This document shows positions 28,694 through 36,256 of a stretch of DNA of 64,000 nucleotides, in pieces. The notes beneath the pieces are model-generated. The model did not search any database. It had not been told where the DNA came from and saw only the letters and a program-made list of their open reading frames with translations. Numbering within the stretch: the first letter of the stretch is position 1; every line of letters begins with the position of its first letter. The translations under genes and the position numbers were made by a program. The stretch spans positions 5,260,501 through 5,324,500 of the forward strand of contig NZ_OY762614.1 in NCBI RefSeq assembly GCF_963666145.1, written 5' to 3'. This stretch comes from an uncultured Desulfobacter sp. Its GTDB lineage: Bacteria > Desulfobacterota > Desulfobacteria > Desulfobacterales > Desulfobacteraceae.

Positions 28694-30279
28694 ATAGACT
28701 GCTCCCCGAACAATACGGCCCGGTCCCGCTCCATCAGGATATCCACGGCAATGGCTTCAATGGGCACGGCCGGCTGCAAAGAGACGTTGGCAATCAGTCG
28801 GCCGTTGTCGATGTCGCTCTGGGTCATGGTAGAACGGCCGCAGGCCACGGCATAGGCCTCTTTGGCCGAGGTTCCCCGAAGTCCGTTTTTCAGGTAGATC
28901 CGGTGAAGCAGGTCGGTCAGGCTGTCCTTGATGGATCGCCAGACCCGTTCGGACCCAGGCTCAAATACATAATTCAGGCCGATGAGGTGGGCGGCCCGCT
29001 GGATCAAAATCATGATCCGGCGCACGGCTCCGTATCGGTAGTTGTCGTGTGCTACAGCCGTTACGTCCGACTGAAGACGAATCCCGCCGGGTACAAAATC
29101 AAACCAGGAAATCTGGTCTGCAAAGGCAAGTCCCTCCGGCTGATCCGGCCCATATGCATCAATATTCCGGGGCGACAGATCATAGGCGGCTGGCACATAG
29201 GTCCCTGCCACACTGCGAAATGCGCCGATTTTCCGAGATTGGGCCGCCAGAATTCCCAAAAGTATGCCGTCCGGAGGCTCCAGAGCACCGGGCAAGCGCC
29301 CGGAACGATCGGTTTTCAGCCATGGGAAACAAAGCTGAAGGTGTTTGTAATGGGTGGGGTGCTGTTCGGCGTCGGCCAGCAGGTTGTCCGCCACAAAATT
29401 TTCAAAGGTTTTTAGAACCTCTTTGTTCGGCATGGGCAGACCTGCAACCAGTTGAACCGTGGGGTGATGGACCGACAAAAATGCCAGGATATGGTTTACC
29501 ACCCGTTTCCACACGGCAAAGGCCGTGGCCGTGTACCCGGGCAGTTTTTCATATTCGGCGTAATACCAATCCGGTTCGGCTTCGGATTCGCTGCAGGGCA
29601 CAAAGACTTCCCTGTCTTGGGACACCTGGTATTCGGGCGCTTGCCCCGAGGGATTTCCTAACAGATCCACAAGATCGGGAAAACAGAGATAGGTTACGTC
29701 GGAAAGGCCTGCCAGGTGGGACACCCCATGCCAGTCATCAACCGGGGAGGCCCCGTGGGGGATGGCGGGAAACCGAATGTCAAGCAAGTCTTCCTGGGTG
29801 AATGCCGCCATGTCTCCCACGGCTGCGTCGGATTTTTCCTTTCCCCAGATCAGGGTATACAGCTGCCTGGATTTTTGAGGGGCTTGGGCATGGTAGGCCA
29901 GGGGATCACCCATGCAAACGAAATAACATTTCCTGCCCCCCTGACGGAAAAACGCTTTGATGGCCGCTCCGGCATAATGGGGCAGGTAATGGGCATCCGT
30001 CAGACCTGCCCCAAATCCCAGGCGTTCTTCGCCAAACAGGGCCAAGAACGCATCCCAGGATTCCAGGGGCACGGGGGTATCTCGGATCAATTCGGGGGTT
30101 GTCTCCAGCTGATCGATTTTATCCCTGTCCCACCCATACCCGTTCAGCCATTGTTTCACGGTACTGGAGAACAACGGTGGCCGGGCAAGGGGGGCAAATC
30201 CGATGAAGCAGGCCACGTCCATTCTGTCCTGGGCGGCCTGCCGGATCGGGGGCAGGTTATTAAAGGAGATGCCGCGCAT
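28690..30279 (-). CDS. Second sheath-like protein (Afp2-4-like, 529 aa)
   Basis: Contractile sheath C-terminal features are clear: NIDAYGPDQPEGLAFADQIS, then RRIMILIQRAAHLIGLNYVF, then RVWRSIKDSLTDLL and the terminal MTQSDIDNGRLIANVSLQPA (about residue 490). The N-terminal half lacks the usual APGVYVEE start and reads MRGISFNNLPPIRQAAQDRM. It therefore resembles a specialised sheath paralogue that caps or initiates the sheath at the baseplate rather than the bulk sheath. Weak ribosome-binding site; lies 5 bp after the tube gene, suggesting coupled translation. Confidence 0.88.
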   Translation of the reverse strand: MRGISFNNLPPIRQAAQDRMDVACFIGFAPLARPPLFSSTVKQWLNGYGWDRDKIDQLETTPELIRDTPVPLESWDAFLALFGEERLGFGAGLTDAHYLPHYAGAAIKAFFRQGGRKCYFVCMGDPLAYHAQAPQKSRQLYTLIWGKEKSDAAVGDMAAFTQEDLLDIRFPAIPHGASPVDDWHGVSHLAGLSDVTYLCFPDLVDLLGNPSGQAPEYQVSQDREVFVPCSESEAEPDWYYAEYEKLPGYTATAFAVWKRVVNHILAFLSVHHPTVQLVAGLPMPNKEVLKTFENFVADNLLADAEQHPTHYKHLQLCFPWLKTDRSGRLPGALEPPDGILLGILAAQSRKIGAFRSVAGTYVPAAYDLSPRNIDAYGPDQPEGLAFADQISWFDFVPGGIRLQSDVTAVAHDNYRYGAVRRIMILIQRAAHLIGLNYVFEPGSERVWRSIKDSLTDLLHRIYLKNGLRGTSAKEAYAVACGRSTMTQSDIDNGRLIANVSLQPAVPIEAIAVDILMERDRAVLFGEQSI

Positions 30280-30284
30280 GCTGG

Positions 30285-30737
30285 TTACCCTTCGGCGTAC
30301 TGAATGCCTTCGGCGGAAAGCACCAGTTCCTCCATGGCCACATCCGATCCGCCCTTGGCATTCAGGGTGGGGCCGGTGTATTTAATGGGCACGGTATTTT
30401 GCAGGGTCCAGCGCATGACGGCGTTCTGGTTGGCCTCGTCCATCATGGTGATGGTGACGTTGCGCTGGGCGGTCCAGCCCTCCCTGCGGGTAAGGTTGAG
30501 CCAGTCCCACAAGTCCTTGGATTTGATGATGCCCCGCTTCAGGGTTACGTCGCTGACCTTGCTGATGTTGGGGATTTTGCGGACCTGATTTTCCTTATCA
30601 TTCCCGTTTCTGTATTCGGCCATGGTGATTTCCGCGCCCAACCCGGTCACCTCGGAAAAACCCGCTGAAATATCCTGGCCGTTAAATTCGACCAGAAAAT
30701 TAAACGCGCTGTATGGTGATGTTCGTTGATTTGACAT
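30285..30737 (-). CDS. Inner tube protein 1 (gp19/Afp1-like), probable main tube subunit
   Basis: 150 aa, the standard tube subunit length. Blocks: YSAFNFLVEFNGQDISAGFS, then SEVTGLGAEITMAEYRNGND, then SDVTLKRGIIKSKDLWDWLN, and the end AMEELVLSAEGIQY. The strong ribosome-binding sequence AAGGAG with 8-nt spacing suits high expression of a polymer-forming protein. Placed directly behind the large sheath gene, as in Afp and PVC loci. Stacks as hexameric rings that form the channel for cargo. Confidence 0.93.
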   Translation of the reverse strand: MSNQRTSPYSAFNFLVEFNGQDISAGFSEVTGLGAEITMAEYRNGNDKENQVRKIPNISKVSDVTLKRGIIKSKDLWDWLNLTRREGWTAQRNVTITMMDEANQNAVMRWTLQNTVPIKYTGPTLNAKGGSDVAMEELVLSAEGIQYAEG

Positions 30738-30762
30738 GATTCATTCTCCTTAGGGTGCTTAT

Positions 30763-33156
30763 TTACGCATCTGCAGTTTTTTGACCGATTCTGAAAATAA
30801 CGAATTCCGCCGGTTTCACAGCCGCGACACCGATTTCACAAATCAGACGTCCGTTGTCCAGATCCGCCTGGGTCATGGTCGATCGGTCGCACCGGACAAA
30901 GTAGGCCTGTTCAGGCGTGGCCCCAAGCAGGGCGCCGCTGTGCCATTCATTATACAAAAAGGCGGATACCGTGTCGGTGATGTTGGTCCACAGGCGCTGA
31001 CTGTTCGGCTCAAACACGGCCCACTGGGTGGCGCGGTCAATGGAGTGTTCCAGGTAGATGAAATACCGGCGGATGTTGACATATTTCCATTCCGGGTCAG
31101 AAGAGGCGGTCCGGGCGCCCCAGATTCTGTTGCCCCGCCCGAAAAAGAAGCGCAGGCAGTTGATGCCTTCGGGGTTGAGCATCTCCTGCTGGGCATGGTT
31201 GATCTCCCGTTCAAACCGGATAGCCCCCCGGACCACTTCATTGGCCGGGGCTTTCCATACGCCGCGGTTCACATCGGTCCGGGCGTAAATGCCGGTGACA
31301 AATCCCGAGGGCGGGACGTTGATCTCTTTGTAGACCTGGCTGCTGCCAGGTTTCCACAACGGGTTGGCCACCGTGACCCAGGGGTAGTACAGGGCTGCAT
31401 AGGAACTGTCGATACGGCTCCGGGCTTCACGGGCCTGCTGGGGTGTTTGATTTGACGGGGTATCCAGTACCGCAATGCAGTACCTGTCCCGTTCGGCGTG
31501 GGAAATCAAGGCCTGTTGGATGGAGGGATAAAGGGTCATTTCCGAATGGCCTGGAGCCGCGATCATGGCGATGTCGTCCAGGGCCTCAAATACTTCCAGG
31601 GCTTCGGCATAGGCCACGCTGTGATCGGACAGACTTTCGGCGGCCGTGTTCACGGTGGGTTCAAGTCCATCGTTCCCGTTTCCGATGGCGATGGCATTGG
31701 CATTCTGGGTGCCGAACAGGGCCGTAAAAAGTTCAAAGGCGGTTGTGCCGTTGGAGACCGTAAAATAATAGGGATTGGCCAGGGCTTCGGATTTGGTGGC
31801 CGGGTTTTCAGGCAGTACGTTGGCGACAAAATTGGGATGCTTTGGGTCAAATCCCAGGTCTTCATAGATTAACCGGTTCCCGTCTTCATCCTCAATTTCA
31901 AGGGTCCATGTGACTATTTCATAAAGCCTGTTTTCGTCAAGCTCTCCTAAAGCTGTATTTGAGCTGTCCTGCCAGACGTTGCCGTTTCGCTTAAGAAAAT
32001 AGGTATAGGTTACGCCGTCACTGCCCGCAGCGGGTGTTCCGGTAAGCCCCGTGGCTGTTCTTGCCGGGGCGTCGGCAATGGTCAGGGTGTTGCCTGCACC
32101 CACAGCCGTGGTGGAAAGGCGCATGTTTCCAGTTTCGCCAATGGTGGTTGCCCGAACCGGGATGTCCGCCCGGGTCAGGGCGCTGTTGATCTCTTCCACG
32201 GTCACGGCATTGATATCGTCCACATTTCCCGTACCGTTGACCGTACCCGCTTCCAGGTTGAGAAGGGGAAGCGCTTCGATGGTGATTTCAGCGTTTTCTC
32301 CTTGTTGGTCGGTGCGGATGAACAGCCGGTTACCGTCCACCCCGGCCTTGGCGTAATCCATCTCAAGATTCAGGAAGGCCGCCAGGTCAGCCGGCGTTTG
32401 ATCATTTCCCGCAGGCAGCGTGATCTGCGCATCAAAAAGGGTACCGCCTGGACCCACCTGAACCCTGAAGGTTGTATCGGCCGGCACATCAATGCTCGCG
32501 GCCAGATCTGCCGTGGACGAGACCTGGGCTGGTTCTTTCGCATCGCTGAATGTCAGGTTTTGAGCAGGACCAGCGTTCACGGTGATGCCCAGCTGATCAT
32601 CGTTGGTCAGGGCAAAGGGCGGGTTCACGGTGCCGTCTATGCGCCCGGGCAGGGCGGCCTGGGGGGCGGTGCCCGAGGCCACCCGGAGCAGGGTTCCCAC
32701 ACCGGCCTTGTCCAGGGGAACCGCACCGAACACCCGCTTGGCGTTCAGATAGACCTTGGCGGTGCCGTCGTATCCGCTGCCGGCATAACGGGACTGGATG
32801 CGCGCCACATTTCCGCCGATATCGCGGTGGGAAAACCCCGGCACCGGCACCCCCGCCGTCTCCATGGGAACACAGGTGCGCGAAATGTAAAGCCGCCTGC
32901 CCCCATTGTCAAAAAATGCGCGCACCGCGTGGGTCATGTGATTGGTAAAGACACTGCCGTTAAAGTCCAGGTCGGTGAAACCGCCGTACACCCGTTGGTA
33001 TTCCCCGAAACTTGTGATCAGTTCCGGCGTGACGTTGTAGGGGCCTTTGCGTGTGGGCCCCACAAAGCCGCAGGTGCTTGTCCCAACGCCTTCGATGGAT
33101 TTGGATCTGAAACTGACCTCTTCAACATACACACCAGGTGCTAAATATTCAGGCAT
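30763..33156 (-). CDS. Main contractile sheath protein (Afp2-4-like) with a large insertion
   Basis: 797 aa. The ATG at 33154-33156 (MPEYLAPGVYVEEV) follows AAGGAGGG; the frame continues upstream only into non-family sequence. The N-terminal sheath motif is classic, and the C-terminal block INCLRFFFGRGNRIWGARTA, then YLEHSIDRATQWAVFEPNSQ, then MTQADLDNGRLICEIGVAAV is unmistakable. Residues ~170-460 are an insertion of two or three β-rich repeats (for example FRVQVGPGGTLFDAQITLPA) that would decorate the outer surface of the sheath. Phage sheaths show similar variable outer domains. Probably the bulk sheath. Confidence 0.94.
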   Translation of the reverse strand: MPEYLAPGVYVEEVSFRSKSIEGVGTSTCGFVGPTRKGPYNVTPELITSFGEYQRVYGGFTDLDFNGSVFTNHMTHAVRAFFDNGGRRLYISRTCVPMETAGVPVPGFSHRDIGGNVARIQSRYAGSGYDGTAKVYLNAKRVFGAVPLDKAGVGTLLRVASGTAPQAALPGRIDGTVNPPFALTNDDQLGITVNAGPAQNLTFSDAKEPAQVSSTADLAASIDVPADTTFRVQVGPGGTLFDAQITLPAGNDQTPADLAAFLNLEMDYAKAGVDGNRLFIRTDQQGENAEITIEALPLLNLEAGTVNGTGNVDDINAVTVEEINSALTRADIPVRATTIGETGNMRLSTTAVGAGNTLTIADAPARTATGLTGTPAAGSDGVTYTYFLKRNGNVWQDSSNTALGELDENRLYEIVTWTLEIEDEDGNRLIYEDLGFDPKHPNFVANVLPENPATKSEALANPYYFTVSNGTTAFELFTALFGTQNANAIAIGNGNDGLEPTVNTAAESLSDHSVAYAEALEVFEALDDIAMIAAPGHSEMTLYPSIQQALISHAERDRYCIAVLDTPSNQTPQQAREARSRIDSSYAALYYPWVTVANPLWKPGSSQVYKEINVPPSGFVTGIYARTDVNRGVWKAPANEVVRGAIRFEREINHAQQEMLNPEGINCLRFFFGRGNRIWGARTASSDPEWKYVNIRRYFIYLEHSIDRATQWAVFEPNSQRLWTNITDTVSAFLYNEWHSGALLGATPEQAYFVRCDRSTMTQADLDNGRLICEIGVAAVKPAEFVIFRIGQKTADA

Positions 33157-33181
33157 GATGCATTCTCCCTCCTTGAATGTA

Positions 33182-33195
33182 AGGGCCACGGCCCT
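33182..33195. other. Intercistronic GC hairpin before the sheath gene
   Basis: AGGGCC-AC-GGCCCT between the 296-aa gene and the sheath gene, without a T-run. Could be an mRNA processing or stabilising hairpin that sets sheath levels above the two promoter-proximal genes. Function is inferred. Confidence 0.35.
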
Positions 33196-33199
33196 AATC

Positions 33200-34090
33200 T
33201 TATGTTAAGTCAATAAATAATCTGATGGATTGTCTCTTTCCGGTTTTAAGTTTCAAGTCCAGTTCATTTACAGGCTCAGCATCTGTTTCGCGTCTAAAGT
33301 GCCTTTGCCAATCCCCACTATTGTCTTCCATTTTTTGGGGATCAGCCGGCCACGGCATATCCGGGGATACAACAACGGTCAGTTTAACCGGTATTTCCAT
33401 TTCAACCACCGAACCCGACGCCAGGTAATCCAAATGGCCGGGCTCAAGGTCCTCATCATCAAGTTCGGGGTCCGATATGTGCGGGTCCTCTTCCCGGACA
33501 AAATCACTGACTGGAATGCCGGGGATAATGATGACGGCTTCTCCCCTTTGATCGCTCATCCCGCCGGCGATGACCTCATTTGAGCTGTTTAAAATTCGGA
33601 ACAATGCTCCCTGAACCGGGGTCGGGTTTGGTTCATTGATATTTGCCAGATCAAACACCGAGGCGTGGATGATGCTCCAGTTGGGGTTCAAGCCGGAAAC
33701 CGGCGAAGAAAACAACGGCACATCAATGGGGTTAAAAATGGAATCGTTTTTTTCGGGGTCGGGATCCAAGGGCAGGGACAATTGAACCGAACGGGGCAGA
33801 TATTTGCCCTGGGGGTCCCGGATCATGACATTGAATGTCAGTGAACCGATATCCGGTGCGTTGGGATCTGAACTGTTTGGCGGATTTTCAAAGGCCGTTA
33901 AATGGGATTCAAGGCCCCGGGCATGGGAAATCACATAAAGGCGGGAGCGGTTGGGGAAAAATTTTAAACCGTCCGCGAAAACATGCATGGCATGTCCCAC
34001 TTGGGTTTGGGTTGCATTGTCCACCAGTCGCAAGGCCCCCAGGACCCGGCGGTCGATTGCCTCCTTCATGTTAACCTGTCTCATCTTCAT
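33200..34090 (-). CDS. eCIS-associated protein of unknown function (296 aa)
   Basis: ATG at 34088-34090 (MKMRQVNMKEAIDRRVLGAL) with GGAGAGG at 6 nt; overlaps the DUF4255 gene by 20 bp. The frame is open further up, but the longer start lacks a site. An N-terminal helix is followed by β-rich domains. Residues ~155-200 (VQGALFRILNSSNEVIAGGM then SDQRGEAVIIIPG) resemble a carboxypeptidase-regulatory-like/transthyretin-type β-sandwich, in which a TD-x-x-G-like turn is common. C-terminal residues are charged, ending KTGKRQSIRLFIDLT. Second gene of the operon, next to the tube terminator, so possibly a cap-proximal component. No family recognised. Confidence 0.68.
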   Translation of the reverse strand: MKMRQVNMKEAIDRRVLGALRLVDNATQTQVGHAMHVFADGLKFFPNRSRLYVISHARGLESHLTAFENPPNSSDPNAPDIGSLTFNVMIRDPQGKYLPRSVQLSLPLDPDPEKNDSIFNPIDVPLFSSPVSGLNPNWSIIHASVFDLANINEPNPTPVQGALFRILNSSNEVIAGGMSDQRGEAVIIIPGIPVSDFVREEDPHISDPELDDEDLEPGHLDYLASGSVVEMEIPVKLTVVVSPDMPWPADPQKMEDNSGDWQRHFRRETDAEPVNELDLKLKTGKRQSIRLFIDLT

Positions 34091-34655
34091 CCCTGACCTC
34101 TCCGTGGGAAAAACGCCTGGCCACGACCGGCATGCCGGTTTCGGTGTCATCCGGATCAATGTGGACCACACGAACCATATATGGCAGTGAAAGTCTGTAG
34201 GTGGGCGTTAATGCATCCCATAGCCGCATCAGGTCTTCATTTTTCATTTCAACGGGGAGAACCGACACCTGATCCCCGGGTGCCCAGTTACCCGAATCCG
34301 AGAGCATTGAATTGTCGAGAATCGGATGTTGATGGAGCTGTGACATGACCCAGGCGGTAATTGCGTGTTCCGCCAGGGCCGAATCGGCCCAGATAATCAT
34401 CAGGTAATACAGGGCGAGCGGTAAGGGATGCCGGCCATTGCCCGGTTGGTGGTGTGGGGCATGGTGTTTGTCAATTTCAACCCGGTAGAGGTAAAGGGTC
34501 ACCGCTGTCCCCATATCCTGGTTTTCAGCCAGATCCGAACTTGAAATCAGCCTGAATTCACAGGGGTGATCGCTGCGCAGGGGGTTGGGATACGTATTTC
34601 GCAAAAAATTGATCAACGAGTCTCCAACCGAATGGATCGCCCAAAAATTTGCCAT
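34071..34655 (-). CDS. eCIS tube-terminator protein, Pvc16/DUF4255 family (Afp16-like)
   Basis: 194 aa, first gene of the operon. Family features: NFWAIHSVGDSLINFLRNTY at the N-terminus, AVTLYLYRVEIDKHH, then LPLALYYLMIIWADSALAEH and the end LSLPYMVRVVHIDPDD (known Pvc16_N/DUF4255 pattern). In Afp the homologue stops tube growth and joins tube and sheath at the cap end. Weak site GAG before ATAAAGATC-ATG. A sigma70-like promoter lies about 210 bp upstream. With the AAA+ and DUF4157 genes it marks the locus as eCIS rather than prophage or T6SS. Confidence 0.92.
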   Translation of the reverse strand: MANFWAIHSVGDSLINFLRNTYPNPLRSDHPCEFRLISSSDLAENQDMGTAVTLYLYRVEIDKHHAPHHQPGNGRHPLPLALYYLMIIWADSALAEHAITAWVMSQLHQHPILDNSMLSDSGNWAPGDQVSVLPVEMKNEDLMRLWDALTPTYRLSLPYMVRVVHIDPDDTETGMPVVARRFSHGEVRDEDETG

Positions 34656-34867
34656 GATCTTTATCTCATTTAAGTGAATGAGCTACAGTTATGGTGTTTG
34701 TTTGATCGGTAAATCAAACTTAAGGTCATTTGTACGGTTTAAATCTTAAAAATGGACAGGGTTCGCTAATTTATAGCAGGGCTGCGTATGCGTACAGGTC
34801 TAAATGTTACGTCTTATTTTTTTACTATAGAGGTTTTTCTTTTTCATTGTTTAGCGAACTGGATTAC

Positions 34868-34895
34868 ATACTATAAAGAACTGATTTTTTGTCAA
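34868..34895 (-). promoter_or_regulatory. Sigma70-type promoter candidate for the eCIS operon
   Basis: Minus strand: perfect TTGACA (34895-34890), 16-nt spacer, TAGTAT (34873-34868). It is the only good -35/-10 pair I found upstream of the first eCIS gene and would give a leader of about 205 nt. Activity is inferred. Confidence 0.5.
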
Positions 34896-34946
34896 CCTAT
34901 TTTTCAAATTTTAATTTGGGGCTTGATTCTGTTGTCTGCCATTTCT

Positions 34947-35024
34947 TGTAGAGGCAATCCCCCTGTGGTTGCCTTTGTTGGGGCTGGCACAGGGGCAGGG
35001 CAGGCACAGGGACCTGCCCCTACA
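34947..35024. repeat. 78-bp inverted-repeat element with two internal hairpins (REP/MITE-like)
   Basis: The ends are near-perfect inverted repeats, TGTAGAGGCA and TGCCCCTACA (one mismatch). Inside are AGGCAA...TTGCCT (34952-34974) and GGCAGG...CCTGCC (34998-35019), each able to fold as a hairpin. This double-hairpin layout is typical of short dispersed palindromic elements in bacterial genomes. No other copy was noticed in the window, so dispersal is inferred. Confidence 0.55.
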
Positions 35025-35189
35025 GCGGCCGACGTTGGAACCCATCCCTTAATTTTTATCAATTCGATGGGGGGGGTTGATTTCTGATCTGGCAAGATTG
35101 GTGAATAGGTGCTATGAGTAATAATAGTGAAATCGGAAGCGTCACATTGGCCGACTGTATTTGATAAAACTGAATTGAAGGGGTTGGAC

Positions 35190-35414
35190 TTGGACCAGAA
35201 TAGAGTAGAAGCGATACGGAGCAATTCAAATTTTAAATCATATCGTTGTCCCCATTGTCAAAAATTTTTGATGAAGGGGAATATAAGATGGTTGAAAATG
35301 ACATGTCCTCACTGTCAGAAATTGATTGATGCCGACGAAAATGAGCTTTTGGCAACGAGCAAGCCTGAAAACAATTTCGGCGAAAAAGACGGGAAGCAGG
35401 ATCGTGAACCATGA
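35190..35414 (+). CDS. Com-like zinc-ribbon protein
   Basis: Two CPHC motifs 17 residues apart form a zinc ribbon: YRCPHCQKFLMKGN and MTCPHCQKLIDADE. Spacing and neighbouring residues resemble the phage Mu Com family of small RNA-binding translational activators (known family). I chose the TTG at 35190 (74 aa) because AAGGGG precedes it by 6 nt. A longer GTG start at 35127 would give 95 aa but has no site. The stop overlaps the next ATG as ATGA, so the two proteins are co-translated. No Mu-like phage genes are nearby, so the Com resemblance may be only fold-level. Confidence 0.65.
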   Translation: MDQNRVEAIRSNSNFKSYRCPHCQKFLMKGNIRWLKMTCPHCQKLIDADENELLATSKPENNFGEKDGKQDREP

Positions 35415-35818
35415 GGGTGCTGTTTTGGTATTGTGATAGATTTGCCTGGACGCCCACGATCAAAACCCTGGAGCAGGTGCCGATATCCGAGCCGGATGAG
35501 AAAAGTAAAGTTGTCGTGGCGTTTGTGCATATCGAACCCAAAGATGTCGAGAACGGCAGTTCATCCGAAACAAAACTTGTAAAAAATGCCAAATGGCTGG
35601 CCAGAAAATGGGATGTTAACAAAATCCTGCTCCATTCGTTTACCCACCTTGGCGAGGACAAAGCAGACCCGGATCAGGCCAGGCAGCTGTTGGATCGCGT
35701 GCAACAAAGACTTTCGACGTCAGAATATGATGCGTCCCTGACAGCTTATGGATACTACAACGATTTGGTCCTTGAGGCCCCCGGCCATCCTCTGGCGCGC
35801 ATTTATAAAGAGTTTTAA
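35411..35818 (+). CDS. Free-standing threonyl-tRNA synthetase editing-domain-like protein
   Basis: 135 aa. The pattern LLHSFTHLGEDKADPDQARQ followed by YGYYNDLVLEAPGHPLARIY matches the archaeal-type ThrRS N-terminal editing domain (D-aminoacyl-tRNA-deacylase-like fold), where the conserved G-Y/F-Y and GHPLA segments line the pocket (family knowledge). Free-standing versions remove mischarged amino acids in trans; that activity here is inferred. Coupled by ATGA to the zinc-ribbon gene, which could supply RNA binding. Followed after 4 bp by a Nudix gene. Confidence 0.72.
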   Translation: MRVLFWYCDRFAWTPTIKTLEQVPISEPDEKSKVVVAFVHIEPKDVENGSSSETKLVKNAKWLARKWDVNKILLHSFTHLGEDKADPDQARQLLDRVQQRLSTSEYDASLTAYGYYNDLVLEAPGHPLARIYKEF

Positions 35819-35822
35819 AGTC

Positions 35823-36236
35823 ATGAACAGGCCTTTCGTCGGTGTTGCCGTGATCATCACCCGAAATAACCGCGTGTTACTGGGTAAGAGAAAGGGCGCA
35901 CACGGGGCGGGCTGTTGGGCTTTTCCCGGTGGGCATCTGGAGTTTAACGAATCCATTGAAGGCTGTGCGGCCCGGGAGGTTTATGAGGAAACCGGTCTTC
36001 TGGTAAAAAACTGCAGATTCGTTACATGTACCAATGATGTATTTACGGATCACCACAAACACTATGTAACATTGTTTGTGGCTTGTGCATATGATTCCGG
36101 AAAACCGGAGGTCAAAGAGCCCGAAAAGTGTGAAAAATGGGAATGGTTCGCCTGGAATGAATTCCCGGAACCTTTGTTTTTGTCGTTAAAAAATTTGCTC
36201 AATCAAGCGTTTAATCCATTTACCATAAAAGAATAG
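35823..36236 (+). CDS. Nudix hydrolase
   Basis: 137 aa from the ATG at 35823 (MNRPFVGVAVII), 4 bp after the editing-domain gene. The Nudix box is perfect (G-x5-E-x7-REUXEEXGU), read as GGHLEFNESIEGCAAREVYE then ETGL. The preceding KRKGAHGAGCWAFPGG resembles MutT/NUDT15-type enzymes that sanitise nucleotides. The substrate cannot be read from sequence. Third gene of the small operon; the quality-control theme (tRNA editing, nucleotide sanitation) is suggestive only. Confidence 0.92.
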   Translation: MNRPFVGVAVIITRNNRVLLGKRKGAHGAGCWAFPGGHLEFNESIEGCAAREVYEETGLLVKNCRFVTCTNDVFTDHHKHYVTLFVACAYDSGKPEVKEPEKCEKWEWFAWNEFPEPLFLSLKNLLNQAFNPFTIKE

Positions 36237-36256
36237 AGACTTTTGCTACCCTATGA

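Larger units (their letters stand above)
34656..35189. other. Divergent intergenic region between the eCIS operon and the zinc-ribbon cluster
   Basis: About 530 bp without a convincing gene. It holds the eCIS promoter candidate (34868-34895), an inverted-repeat element (34947-35024) and a G8 run (35069-35076). The part from 34656 to 34860 is A/T-rich with no clear hairpin. The short open frames here cross the repeat and show no protein-like character. Confidence 0.6.

Noticed and set aside
32302..33144. 280-aa plus-strand frame inside the sheath gene
   Set aside because: Antisense to the clearly conserved sheath gene; translation is His/Gly/Arg-rich without family features.
34788..35087. 99-aa plus-strand open frame
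   Set aside because: It crosses the eCIS promoter and the inverted-repeat element, with low-complexity translation and no ribosome-binding site.
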